Source: Adiantum capillus-veneris (Eukaryota > Streptophyta > Polypodiopsida > Polypodiales > Pteridaceae). Taken from it: a stretch of DNA of 64,000 nucleotides. A program made the translations under genes and the position numbers. Every line of letters starts with the position of its first letter. Within the stretch, counting starts at the first letter, position 1. Location: contig CM043954.1 in the NCBI GenBank assembly GCA_014529385.2, positions 8,187,806-8,251,805 of the forward strand, read 5' to 3'. The notes beneath the pieces were generated by a model. The model made no database searches and was not told where the DNA came from. It saw only the letters and a list, made by a program, of their open reading frames with translations. Shown here one piece after another: positions 10,723 to 21,698 of this stretch.

Positions 10723-13390
10723 TTACTCTTGCGAAGCATTGTAAGCATTGACAAGGTTTAGGTTATCCTTTAATTGTATGCCTTGCATCCATCTAGCATC
10801 TTCAAAAGGATAATTCTTAAACTTAATAAGATATCGTCAGATAGTCTTACCGCCTCTTAATACCTTGTCTTCATGTCGGAGAGTGGACTCAGGCTGCAGC
10901 ACCTCCTCTTGGTCCTCGATCTCCGGTGGGTCTTCAATAGTTGGTTCTTGAGGTGGCTCTCCTTTGTAAGGCTTTAATAGGCTCACATGGAAAGCATTGT
11001 GTATGAGCCAATGATTGGGCAACTTGAGTTGATAGGCCATCTCGTTGATTGGCCTAAGAATCTGGAAGGGACCATAGTACCTTTTTGCTAGTTTAGCATA
11101 GTACTTTTGGTGGCCCGTAGGATTCTTGCCCGTCGTGTGCCTTAATCGATCCTTGGTAAACTTTAACAAGACCCAATCGTTTTCTTTAAAGGCTTGGGCT
11201 CTTCTGTGCTTGTCAGCAACAGCCTTTTGCCTTTGCTGTGAGATAGAGATAGCATCCTTAATCTTTTGGAAAGATTCTTGTAGGTCTCAGCTATACTCAT
11301 CTGCAGCGAAGATCTTCCCATGTACCTTAAGTAGCAAGGGACTTTTTGATCTTCTCTCAATTACCTCGAAAGGTGCTTTTCCCGTGGAAGTATGTACAGT
11401 GTTATTGTAAGCATACTCCACTAAGGGTAAGTACTTCTCCCATTGGGATCTTTGATCTACTTCCGTTACATAGGCTTTTAGTAGATCGAGAATGGTTAGG
11501 TTAGCTATTTCACTTTGGCCATACGTTTGTGGATGATAGGCCGAAGAGAAGTTTAGCCTTGTCCCTAAATTATCAAAGAGACCCTTCCAGAAATTACTGG
11601 TCATTCTAGGATCTCTATCCGACACTATGGACATGGGCAAGCCATGGTACTTGAAAATTTGTGAAATAAAGAGGGTTTCCATTTGATGGGCTTTGATAGT
11701 CTTTTTGACAGGTATAAAATGAGCTTGTTTACTAAACCTATCTACTATCGTCCATATTCCCGTATTCCCATGGATAGACTTAGGCAATCCAAAGATAAAA
11801 TCCATGGATATGCTCTCCCATGGTGAATTAGGGATTGGCAAGGGTTGAAGCAATCCAAGTTGCTTCCCTTTATCAAATTTTGTCTTTTGGCATACCACAC
11901 ATTTGGAAACATACTCTTGTATGCTCACTTTCATGGTAGGCCAATAGAAATATGTTTCAATTCCCTTTAAGGTAGATTGAATCCCTCTATGCCCCGCATA
12001 AGGTGGAGCATGAGATTCATACATTACTTTCTCACGTAGTGAGTTAGTAACGCATAGTCTATTGCCATAGAGAAGATAACCATCTTGTAAAGTAAATGGT
12101 TCTTCTTTCTTCCCTAATGCAAGGGCTGAAATCACATCTCTAAAATTGGGATCAATAGCATACTCATCTATCATTGAAGATAGATCATTGTGAGTTGCTA
12201 TGGAAACCGCATTCACTCTCGGCCGTCTTGAGAGTGCATCAGCTACTTGATTATGCTTGCCAGCAATGTGAGCAATATGAAAATGAAATTGCGAAAGGAA
12301 ATTTGCCCACCTCATTTTTTTGTCGGAGAGCTTGGTCTGTGTCATGAAGTACTTAAGACTTTGGTGATCCGTTCGCAGAATGAAAGGAGTCCCCAATAAA
12401 TAGTGCTTCCATGAGTCTAAGGCATGTAGAACTGCAAGGAGTTCCTTTTCGTATATGCCTAGAGCTTGCTCAACAGGATCGAGCCTTCGACTCTCATAGC
12501 CTGTGGCGTGCCCTTCTTGGAGCAAAACAGCTCCAAGACAACCACCACAAGCATCACATTGGACCTCAAATGGTTTTGAGAGATCCGGTAGTGTAAGCAT
12601 AGGTTGAGAGATAAGCTTTTCGAAAGCATTGTTTTCCTTAGCAGACCATGTATACCTAACGCTTTTCTTTGTTAGGTCATGTAATGGTCCCGCAATTTGT
12701 GAGAACTTTTCTATGAAGCGTCTATAGTATGCACACATACCTATAAAGCTTCTTAGTTCATGAATATTCCTTGGTTTAGGCCATCCTTTTATTACCTCTA
12801 ACTTGGATGGATCCATTTGGATTCCATCTTGAGAGATAATGTGACCTAAATACTGAATCTCTTGCAAGAAAAATTCACTTTTCTTTCGATTAACATAAAG
12901 TTTATTCTCTCTTAAAACTTGAAATATTACCTGGAGGTGTTGCTTGTGTTCCTCCAATGAATTAGAGTAGATGATAATATCATCAAAGAACACTCCAGTG
13001 AAGGTTCGATGAGGCCTGAATAGCTTCTCCATCAAGCGGTTGAATGTGGCTGGTGCATTGGTCAAGCCAAAAGGCATGACAATGTATTCGTAAAGACCAA
13101 ATGTAGTACGAAATGCGGTCTTTACAATGTCTTGATCAACTATCCTTATTTGATGATAGCCACTTTTTAGGTCAACCCTCCTGAAGTAGGTCGATCCTTG
13201 TAGCTTATCAAATAGGTCTTCTACCCGTGGAACGGGAAACCTATTCTTGATAGTGATCCTATTTAGTGCTCTATAGTCGACACACATACGATATGTGCCG
13301 TCTTTCTTTTGCACTTATAGCATAGGTGAGCAAAATGGAGATGAGCTTGGCCTAACCATACCCTTCTCAACTAACTCATGCACTTGCCGC
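10723..13390 (-). pseudogene. pol of layer 2: RT, RNase H, integrase, chromodomain-like tail
   Basis: The longest open part is 11287-13314 (675 codons). In order it carries RT with [53 protein letters not shown] and the catalytic FFDDIIIYS. RNase H follows (PFEVQCDACGGCLGAVLLQE; TDHQSLKYF; GKHNQVADALSRR). The integrase zinc finger is HAPPYAGHRGI...KCVVCQK, and the core is SISMDFIFGLP, VSDRDPRMTSNFW and YHPQTYGQSEIAN, giving the D, D and E positions. Past TGA 11287-11289 the same frame continues through [20 protein letters not shown] to TGA 10837-10839. It then reaches a chromodomain-like segment RYLIKFKNYPFEDARW and a TAA at 10723. A TAA at 13315-13317 splits RT just upstream of VQKKDGTYR. 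Confidence 0.93.
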
Positions 13391-14418
13391 TGAGGCGGTC
13401 CGGGGCGGGCAACAAGAGAGACGACCTCTAAACACCCCTCAAGGCTCCCGTGCTGCTCAATTGGGGCTGAGGCAACCACAAGCACAACACAACAACAAAC
13501 CCACATCCAAACCCAAACAAGATAGGGGCACCACCTAGTTATGGTATGCGAACTAGGACGCAAGAGAGATTTTTGCACAACCAAGAAGATGCACCACACA
13601 ACACACACAAGCAACCTCACACCAAGACACACATGAAATGGACCAGAGAGAGCTAGAGCAAAGGGAAGAGAGAGAGGAAAGGATCTTGCGTAATACCTTA
13701 TTTGTGACTTGCAAATGGAGATGGCTCGTTATGATGCTATCGTAGAACTTGTACAAAACTCACTCAATGCTTAGTGATTGCTAAACATTGCCAAAACACA
13801 CACACACACAGTCTTAGGGTGTGGGAGACCTCTCACCACAATACCCTCTTACAATGGACAAAAAACTGGCAATGAAAAACACACTAAAGCACTCTCTAAA
13901 ATCAAGATCAATCGATAAAAACTCAAAATACACAAGTCACCTTGAATTCACCAAACCGTATTGCACAAATGGAAGGACGAAGATTTGAACGTCGAATCAC
14001 GCCTTTGATGCACCAAACCTCAATTTATTGATGATGAAGGAGCATATACAATAGTGGTTTTGAGATTTGTGGAACTCACGCTCTCTCACTTGCAATGTGT
14101 AGCTTGAAGGCTTCTCTCACACCAAGAGTGAAGCTCACAAGTGGTTGCTACACCTAAGTCTCTCCTCACGCATAGAGTGTTGGGGTGCTATGTGAGATAT
14201 TGGAGGTTGCTTTACAAGAAGGAGAGGGGCCTATTTATAGGTTGGAGACCCCTCATTAAGATTATTGGAAATCCTAATTTACAAGCTAACAAATCAGGAT
14301 TATGATTTTTTTGAATATCAAAACATTGCGGGCCTTCTTTGTCTGCTTGAGTCATGGGTGTGGGCTCAAAAGAGAGCATTATTGATGGTAGATAAGGTGA
14401 AAGTAAGTTTTAAGGAAG

Positions 14419-14467
<49 letters not shown>

Positions 14468-16076
14468 ACTATACATGTCTTGAGGTGAGGTGTCTTTTAT
14501 GGTTAGGTCAATGCTATTTTGTGTTAGTATGTTAGTCGTTAGTAATCACTAGAAAGTTAATGTTACATTTACAATGGGTAGAGTGAGTTGATTTGATGAA
14601 GGAAGAGGGGTGAATTAAAAGAGAATCATTGAGATGGTGAAGCTTTGAAGAAGCTTGAACTCACCCTTGTGTAGATTGTGGAAAAAATGACCGTTGGTCT
14701 TCTTCTTCTTCTTCGCTTCTTTACGCCGCCGCCACGGTTGACCACCACGATGAAAAGAGGATTTGTTGATGAAAAATCCTCAATTTACAGAGGTTATCAT
14801 GGTTAAGATGCTGAATTTTAGATATTTTAGGAGAGGTAAATGAAATTGTAACATAGAAGCAATATAGAGAGACATGGAGAGGGTGTATGTATGTAGAGGT
14901 TCATAAAAGAACTATAGGGATGAGAGAGAAGGGTAATGGTGAAGAGGGTGGGAGAAGCCATGGAAATTGCAGGTTTGAGTGAGGGAAGGAGAGGGAGGGA
15001 TGTGTAAGAGTGAGTAGGTGTGTGGAAGGGTGAGAGAAGACTAAGGGTTACTTGTGAGAAAAGTGGGCAAACTGGGGTCCACTCAAAAAATCATATCTCA
15101 CTGCTGGTAGCTCCAAAAATCATGAAAAAATTTGAGGTGATTATTCAGAGCGTGGGCTACATTTTCTCTTTTGACTACCGCTCCAAATTCGGAGTGGAGG
15201 TAGGTGCCAAAATTCTCACCAAAAAGCCTGTTTTTTATGCCTGCAAAAGTCTTTTAGTGGACCCCTCCTTTGTTGAATTTGTACAATGCATCCAAGAGTG
15301 AGCCCCTCCTTTGTCATACTATAATACAAAGCATCCAAGTTTCCCTTGACCCATGCATGGAGGAGGATTATTGGTGAATAAAGAAATATATACATGGTGG
15401 GACTAGTGTATGGACTATTCATGGACTTTAGCTCAATGAGCACATGGTGTTAGAATAATGAGTAAAAATAATAATAAAAATATGGAGGAGTTATGGATAT
15501 GGAAAGATATTGGAATCATATCATATGGTCCCTCCTTGAATTATTTTGGGTGAAAGAGGAAAAGGTATGCAAGTAAATAATATAATAAACGTAACCAATG
15601 AGTAGAAATCAATTTTTTGTTTTCACGAGGGTGAGGGTGAAAATGTGGGAGTGATTTGTATAAAGGAAAAATATGAGATTAGAGTATGTACATATTGGCA
15701 AAACATATAATTATGGTGTAAGAGGATGAAAGAAGGTGTACATAGGTTTAATAAAACACACACCTAAGTAGAAATATTTAAATAAAATACCAAAATAATT
15801 AGAAAAAATCCCTATATTTAGGCCATATATACAATGAAATATTTACACACAAAGAGGCCATAATATAATTTTATTTTTTTATTTTTTTTTATTTTTTTGG
15901 CTCAACTAGCCCAGTGACTAGCTAGCTGAGGGTTTTTAAGAAGATATGGGAAAAGCCCCTAACTCACACACGCCTATGTACAGTGAAATGGTAGGGATAG
16001 CCATAGCGTTTGGGTGAATTTGATAGTGTGGAGTAACTTACTATGGCAATTATGAAAAGCCGAAAAACGGCTATCA
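13391..16076 (-). repeat. 3' LTR of layer 3
   Basis: 2686 bp. Read on the - strand it starts TGATAGCCGTTTTTCGGC and ends CGGACCGCCTCA. It contains a (GA)n tract at about 14420-14465 and a TATA box at 14231-14240. Open frames within it, such as 15020-15301, are duplicated in the other LTR simply because the LTRs are copies, and I do not call them genes. Confidence 0.96.
14231..14240 (-). promoter_or_regulatory. TATA box in layer 3 3' LTR
   Basis: CTATAAATAG on the - strand, followed by GCCCCTCTCC. It is the best promoter candidate in the LTR and is identical in both copies. Confidence 0.7.
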
Positions 16077-16091
16077 TTAGCCCCCCCCTTA
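16077..16091 (-). promoter_or_regulatory. Polypurine tract of layer 3
   Basis: On the - strand TAAGGGGGGGGCTAA runs into the 3' LTR start TGATAGCC. The eight-G run is a typical polypurine tract for plus-strand priming. Confidence 0.85.
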
Positions 16092-16272
16092 GATAATGGT
16101 ACATTCATGTACCATTTATCCGATCATACAACATGTAGATTGTGTAACGTCTGTCTTTGTCTGCTCTCATCTTTGAAGAACCTTTGTTGTATGATTAAAA
16201 AACCTTGTGTGATATGAAAGGTTCTCGAGCCAATAGCAGGATGAAATGAAGTGACGGAGTAAACCTCCTCTA

Positions 16273-18312
16273 TCAAGAAAGTTTCCATAAGCACCCCCCA
16301 GGATCAAAGATCTTGAAATATCTTTCCCAAAGCGAGATGTATGGTATGGAATCACTTACTGATTTTGATTGAAGAAACTTGTAGATTTTACTGTTGTCCA
16401 TCATTGCATCTATCACTATGAATGTGATATAAAATATTGGTTTCTCTTCCTCTTGTGTAAAGTTGATGTATCTGCTACGATCTTCAAGATCTTGTATGAG
16501 CAAATTCCTAAACTGTAGCTCATAAATTTCATTCAACCTGGGTAGGCTCATCAAGTAAAAAATTCTATGACCTTTATGATTTAGGAAAGCTTGATCCATG
16601 CTTCCAACTGTTATTGAAAGATATTGCAGATAGTTTACCACAAAAGTAGATAATAGATGAAGGTTTCTATTGCTTCCAACACATTGGAAGAGAATAGATT
16701 TTGGTACTGATTGATGAGATATCCACATGTAGCAGTCAACAAGTTTTTCATCTATGATGAAGACCAGAAGCATCACAATGTGCGACCTCCATACACCAAA
16801 GAACCAAATGAAGAAGGTTTGGAAACCTCCGTTCATCACCAAGTATTCATGTCCTCCTCCACTTAAGAAGGTATGGTGCCCTCGATGAAAGGTATATGTG
16901 AAGAGAGGAGAAGTTGACTTTGAAGAGGTGAAACCCAATATGAAGATGATTGGGGCTTCAAAAGCTTGGATTTCCTTGCTAAGAGATTGTCCCATGAATG
17001 AAGAGCCACCCACTAAAACACCATTGGAGAGAATGATACCCTTCTGATAGTTTCCTTTTATGATTTTATCTTTTACTACTGTCCCATGTTCTTCAACCCC
17101 TTCTAAGCCCCCCCTTTGGCAAGGTTGTAACTCCTCACATCGTACCACCTCAAAGGTTGATGGATTACTGTTTGATTTTGCAAAAAATTTGGCCTCTTGC
17201 ATTATAGGTTCCTCCATGCTTAACATACATGGGTCATACCAATGCTTTTCAACATCCTCAAACACTTCTTCAAGATTATCCTCACATGGATTCAACTCAC
17301 ACTCTTCTAATTTGTTTTGGAGTTGGCATTCCATGTACACAATCATCTCTTTATGATCAATGTGGTCTATGATCTCTCCACCTATGATTTCATCTTCTTC
17401 TTCACTCTCTTCTTTTAGACAAGATACACTCTCAGAACATTCCATAAGATCAAGGTTACCTTCAAGGTCTTCATTCTCCATAGAGTCATGTTGCACAAAA
17501 GCTTCGTCTGCTTGGACTAGAAATTGATCCTCCGCCAAAAGGTTGGATGTATCCATTATTGAATCATCAATGCCATTTGAGATATCTTGTGTTGATTTTT
17601 TCATGCTTGTGATAAAGGTAGAAGAAAGAGATTCCACATTTGAATCTTGGCCACACACTTTAGCACTTGAATAATCAGCTAGCATGTAAGTAACTTCTTC
17701 AACATTTGTCGGAGTAGAAGGAGACAAGTATGGCAAAGGAGATGACTCCTTGATAGAAACACTTTCATGATGGTTGGTTCTTCCAGCATGATGGAAACCA
17801 TTTTTGATGTAGAAGTACTTGTGAAACTTCCTTCGGGCAATAGTGACCGCTTCTTCAAAGGTAGAGGGTCCACTACAAGTAACCTTAGTCTTTAGGAAAG
17901 GAGACAAACCCGAAATAAATTGATCCATTTTTACATAATCTGGAAATGTAGAACTAAATCCACATCCTTCCCATTGACGAGAAAAAATATCCTCATAAGC
18001 ATAGTAGTCTTCACCATGTTGTTGAAGTCTCCGTAGTGAAGCCCATGCTTTCTCCGTTGTTGGAACTTTAGAGAATCTGGCCTTCAAAGCTTTGGAAATT
18101 TGGGTATATCCATCTTCAATCTGAGAAGACATACTCCAAAACCATTGCTCAGCGTTGCCTCTAAGGCATAGCAATAGAAAATCCCCTTTTTCAATGTCAT
18201 CCCTTTTACCAAGGATATGACAAACCATTCTAAAATCAACAAGAAAATCATCAACATCTTCTTCTGGATTTCCAAAGAAGATTGGGATATCATCAAAGGT
18301 ATAGCGTGTCAT
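16273..18312 (-). CDS. gag-like protein of layer 3 non-autonomous element
   Basis: Intact 679-codon frame starting with ATG (MTRYTFDDIPIFFGNPEEDV) about 290 bp after the 5' LTR. Residues about 10-165 look like the retrotransposon gag capsid domain: FFGNPEEDVDDFLVDFRMVC, LLLCLRGNAEQWFWSM, then LKARFSKVP and WEGCGF. Gag would build the particle that packages the RNA. Residues about 230-430 are acidic (runs such as EESEEEDEIIGGEIIDH). The C-terminal 250 residues are hydrophobic and aromatic-rich (FIWFFGVWRSHIVMLLVFII) and I do not recognise them. No CCHC knuckle, protease or RT is seen. Being intact between near-identical LTRs suggests recent selection or mere youth. Confidence 0.85.
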   Translation of the reverse strand: MTRYTFDDIPIFFGNPEEDVDDFLVDFRMVCHILGKRDDIEKGDFLLLCLRGNAEQWFWSMSSQIEDGYTQISKALKARFSKVPTTEKAWASLRRLQQHGEDYYAYEDIFSRQWEGCGFSSTFPDYVKMDQFISGLSPFLKTKVTCSGPSTFEEAVTIARRKFHKYFYIKNGFHHAGRTNHHESVSIKESSPLPYLSPSTPTNVEEVTYMLADYSSAKVCGQDSNVESLSSTFITSMKKSTQDISNGIDDSIMDTSNLLAEDQFLVQADEAFVQHDSMENEDLEGNLDLMECSESVSCLKEESEEEDEIIGGEIIDHIDHKEMIVYMECQLQNKLEECELNPCEDNLEEVFEDVEKHWYDPCMLSMEEPIMQEAKFFAKSNSNPSTFEVVRCEELQPCQRGGLEGVEEHGTVVKDKIIKGNYQKGIILSNGVLVGGSSFMGQSLSKEIQAFEAPIIFILGFTSSKSTSPLFTYTFHRGHHTFLSGGGHEYLVMNGGFQTFFIWFFGVWRSHIVMLLVFIIDEKLVDCYMWISHQSVPKSILFQCVGSNRNLHLLSTFVVNYLQYLSITVGSMDQAFLNHKGHRIFYLMSLPRLNEIYELQFRNLLIQDLEDRSRYINFTQEEEKPIFYITFIVIDAMMDNSKIYKFLQSKSVSDSIPYISLWERYFKIFDPGGCLWKLS

Positions 18313-18580
18313 AGTCTCTCAATGCTAGAACCACACAAAGATTAGTTCCAGACAATCATCAACTAACTACAAAAGGTCTTTCAACATGAATTCTAGACTT
18401 TTATGTGAAAATGTTTTTTTCCTTTCTTATGTTATCCATAATCCGAACCATATTCTAGATCAATTTTTGTTTCCTTAAAATTAAACTCGGTCATACATGT
18501 TTTCATAATTCATGAAATCTACTTGAGTATGCTGAAATTCAAGCATTCATGGAATACAACAACACTAAGCACACAATCGC

Positions 18581-18598
18581 TCCTCAGTGGGGGCACCA
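18581..18598 (-). promoter_or_regulatory. Putative primer-binding site of layer 3
   Basis: TGGTGCCCCCACTGAGGA on the - strand, four bases after the 5' LTR end, begins with the TGG expected to pair with a tRNA CCA end. It is not the initiator Met-tRNA site used by layers 1 and 2. I cannot assign the tRNA without a tRNA set. Confidence 0.65.
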
Positions 18599-18602
18599 AA
18601 AT

Positions 18603-19630
18603 TGAGGCGGTCCGGGGCGGGCAACAAGAGAGGCGACCTCTAAACACCCCTCAAGGCTCCCGTGCTGCTCAATTGGGGCTGAGGCAACCACAAGCACAAC
18701 ACAACAACAAACCCACAGCCAAACCCAAACAAGATAGGGGCACCACCTAGTTATGGTATGCGAACTAGGACGCAAGAGAGATTTTTGCACAACCAAGAAG
18801 ATGCACCACACAACACACACAAGCAACCTCACACCAAGACACACATGAAATGGACCAGAGAGAGCTAGAGCAAAGGGAAGAGAGAGAGGAAAGGATCTTG
18901 CGTAATACCTTATTTGTGACTTGCAAATGGAGATGGCTCGTTATGATGCTATCGTAGAACTTATACAAAACTCACTCAATGCTTAGTGATTGCTAAACAT
19001 TGCCAAAACACACACACACACAGTCTTAGGGTGTGGGAGACCTCTCACCACAATACCCTCTTACAATGGACAAAAAACTGGCAATGAAAAACACACTAAA
19101 ACACTCTCTAAAATCAAGATCAATCGATAAAAACTCAAAATACACAAGTCACCTTGAATTCACCAAACCGTATTGCACAAATGGAAGGACGAAGATTTGA
19201 ACGTCGAATCACGCCTTTGATGCACCAAACCTCAATTTATTGATGATGAAGGAGCATATACAATAGTGGTTTTGAGATTTGTGGAACTCACGCTCTCTCA
19301 CTTGCAATGTGTAGCTTGAAGGCTTCTCTCACACCAAGAGTGAAGCTCACAAGTGGTTGCTACACCTAAGTCTCTCCTCACGCATAGAGTGTTGGGGTGC
19401 TATGTGAGATATTGGAGTTTGCTTTACAAGAAGGAGAGGGGCCTATTTATAGGTTGGAGACCCCTCATTAAGATTATTGGAAATCCTAATTTACAAGCTA
19501 ACAAATCAGGATTATGATTTTTTTGAATATCAAAACATTGCGGGCCTTCTTTGTCTGCTTGAGTCATGGGTGTGGGCTCAAAAGAGAGCATTATTGATGG
19601 TAGATAAGGTGAAAGTAAGTTTTAAGGAAG

Positions 19631-19687
<57 letters not shown>

Positions 19688-21296
19688 ACTATACATGTCT
19701 TGAGGTGAGGTGTCTTTTATGGTTAGGTCAATGCTATTTTGTGTTAGTATGTTAGTCGTTAGTAATCACTAGAAAGTTAATGTTACATTTACAATGGGTA
19801 GAGTGAGTTGGTTTGATGAAGGAAGAGGGGTGAATTAAAAGAGAATCATTGAGATGGTGAAGCTTTGAAGAAGCTTGAACTCACCCTTGTGTAGATTGTG
19901 TAAAAAATGACCGTTGGTCTTCTTCTTCTTCTTCGCTTCTTTACGCCGCCGCCACGGTTGACCACCACGATGAAAAGAGGATTTGTTGATGAAAAATCCT
20001 CAATTTACAGAGGTTATCATGGTTAAGATGCTGAATTTTAGATATTTTAGGAGAGGTAAATGAAATTGTAACATAGAAGCAATATAGAGAGACATGGAGA
20101 GGGTGTATGTATGTAGAGGTTCATAAAAGAACTATAGGGATGAGAGAGAAGGGTAATGGTGAAGAGGGTGGGAGAAGCCATGGAAATTGCAGGTTTGAGT
20201 GAGGGAAGGAGAGGGAGGGATGTGTAAGAGTGAGTAGGTGTGTGGAAGGGTGAGAGAAGACTAAGGGTTACTTGTGAGAAAAGTGGGAAAACTGGGGTCC
20301 ACTCAAAAAATCATATCTCACTGCTGGTAGCTCCAAAAATCATGAAAAAATTTGAGGTGATTATTCAGAGCGTGGGCTACATTTTCTCTTTTGACTACCG
20401 CTCCAAATTCGGAGTGGAGGTAGGTGCCAAAATTCTCACCAAAAAGCCTGTTTTTTATGCCTGCAAAAGTCTTTTAGTGGACCCCTCCTTTGTTGAATTT
20501 GTACAATGCATCCAAGAGTGAGCCCCTCCTTTGTCATACTATAATACAAAGCATCCAAGTTTCCCTTGACCCATGCATGGAGGAGGATTATTGGTGAATA
20601 AAGAAATATATACATGGTGGGACTAGTGTATGGACTATTCATGGACTTTAGCTCAATGAGCACATGGTGTTAGAATAATGAGTAAAAATAATAATAAAAA
20701 TATGGAGGAGTTATGGATATGGAAAGATATTGGAATCATATCATATGGTCCCTCCTTGAATTATTTTGGGTGAAAGAGGAAAAGGTATGCAAGTAAATAA
20801 TATAATAAACGTAACCAATGAGTAGAAATCAATTTTTTGTTTTCACGAGGGTGAGGGTGAAAATGTGGGAGTGATTTGTATAAAGGAAAAATATGAGATT
20901 AGAGTATGTACATATTGGCAAAACATATAATTATGGTGTAAGAGGATGAAAGAAGGTGTACATAGGTTTAATAAAACACACACCTAAGTAGAAATATTTA
21001 AATAAAATACCAAAATAATTAGAAAAAATCCCTATATTTAGGCCATATATACAATGAAATATTTACACACAAAGAGGCCATAATATAATTTTATTTTTTT
21101 ATTTTTTTTTATTTTTTTGGCTCAACTAGCCCAGTGACTAGCTAGCTGAGGGTTTTTAAGAAGATATGGGAAAAGCCCCTAACTCACACACGCCTATGTA
21201 CAGTGAAATGGTAGGGATAGCCATAGCGTTTGGGTGAATTTGATAGTGTGGAGTAACTTACTATGGCAATTATGAAAAGCCGAAAAACGGCTATCA
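18603..21296 (-). repeat. 5' LTR of layer 3
   Basis: 2694 bp, differing from 13391-16076 by about eight substitutions and an 8-bp longer GA tract (about 19633-19684). On the - strand it drives the gag-like gene from the TATA box at 19443-19452. Confidence 0.96.
19443..19452 (-). promoter_or_regulatory. TATA box of the active 5' LTR of layer 3
   Basis: CTATAAATAG on the - strand, about 840 bp upstream of the LTR end. Transcription would start near 19410-19420 and run through the remaining LTR into gag. This is prediction from the box alone. Confidence 0.7.
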
Positions 21297-21300
21297 CCGC

Positions 21301-21698
21301 ATAATCTCCTCTTGTTGATCTTGAGAAACTCTATAAGGAGGTTTATTAGGTGGTGAACTTCCTGGAAGAAGTTCAATTGCATGGTCATCATTACCTCGTT
21401 TAGGAGGTAGATCACAAGGGATGTCTTCAATAAAAACATCTTGAAACCCCTTGAGAAAATTGGATAACTCTAATTCCTTTTGGTTGCTTTTATTTTCTTT
21501 TGCTAAAGCATTAGGTTCATTTTGAGAGTCTTTAACAAAAATCATGTACACGGAAATAGAGCTCTTTATTGACTTGTTGAAAGCTGGTGTATGTAAAATG
21601 GGGATGGTGTTACCCATTTCCTTAGCATCTATATACATGTCTTTTTCCCTGAACTTAAAGGAGATTCTCCTTTCAGGAAATTTAACATCGACAGCCAG
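21301..21698 (-). pseudogene. Protease-to-RT linker of layer 2 pol, cut by layer 3
   Basis: Same frame as the gag-protease frame upstream, separated from it by TGA 21699-21701. It contains NMYIDAKEMGNTIPILHTPAF-like text and FLKGFQDVFIEDIPCDLPPK, the conserved lead-in to chromovirus RT. It ends at SQDQQEEIMR, where layer 3 is inserted. The sequence after the insertion (13386 downward, QVHELVEKGMVRPSSSPFC) continues the same frame. Confidence 0.88.

Larger units (their letters stand above)
13391..21296 (-). mobile_element. Layer 3: young non-autonomous LTR element with gag only
   Basis: 7906-bp element with LTRs of 2686 and 2694 bp, both TG...CA. The internal region is only 2526 bp. The 4-bp sequence CCGC flanks it at 13387-13390 and 21297-21300. 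Keeping one copy restores the gag-pol frame of layer 2 exactly at the protease-RT linker. The only coding sequence is a gag-like gene on the - strand (16273-18312); no protease, RT or integrase is present. This matches the described class of terminal-repeat elements with a GAG domain (TR-GAG), moved in trans. The LTRs differ by about eight substitutions and one 8-bp change in GA repeat length, so insertion was recent. Confidence 0.95.

Noticed and set aside
13315-13756. Cys/Val-rich frames 13315-13632 and 13553-13756, repeated at 18584-18968
   Set aside because: LTR sequence read through CA-rich tracts; the first frame crosses the LTR border into layer 2 pol.
15020-15301. 93-codon frame present in both layer 3 LTRs (also 20240-20521)
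   Set aside because: Identity follows from LTR duplication; no domain, and it is antisense to the element.
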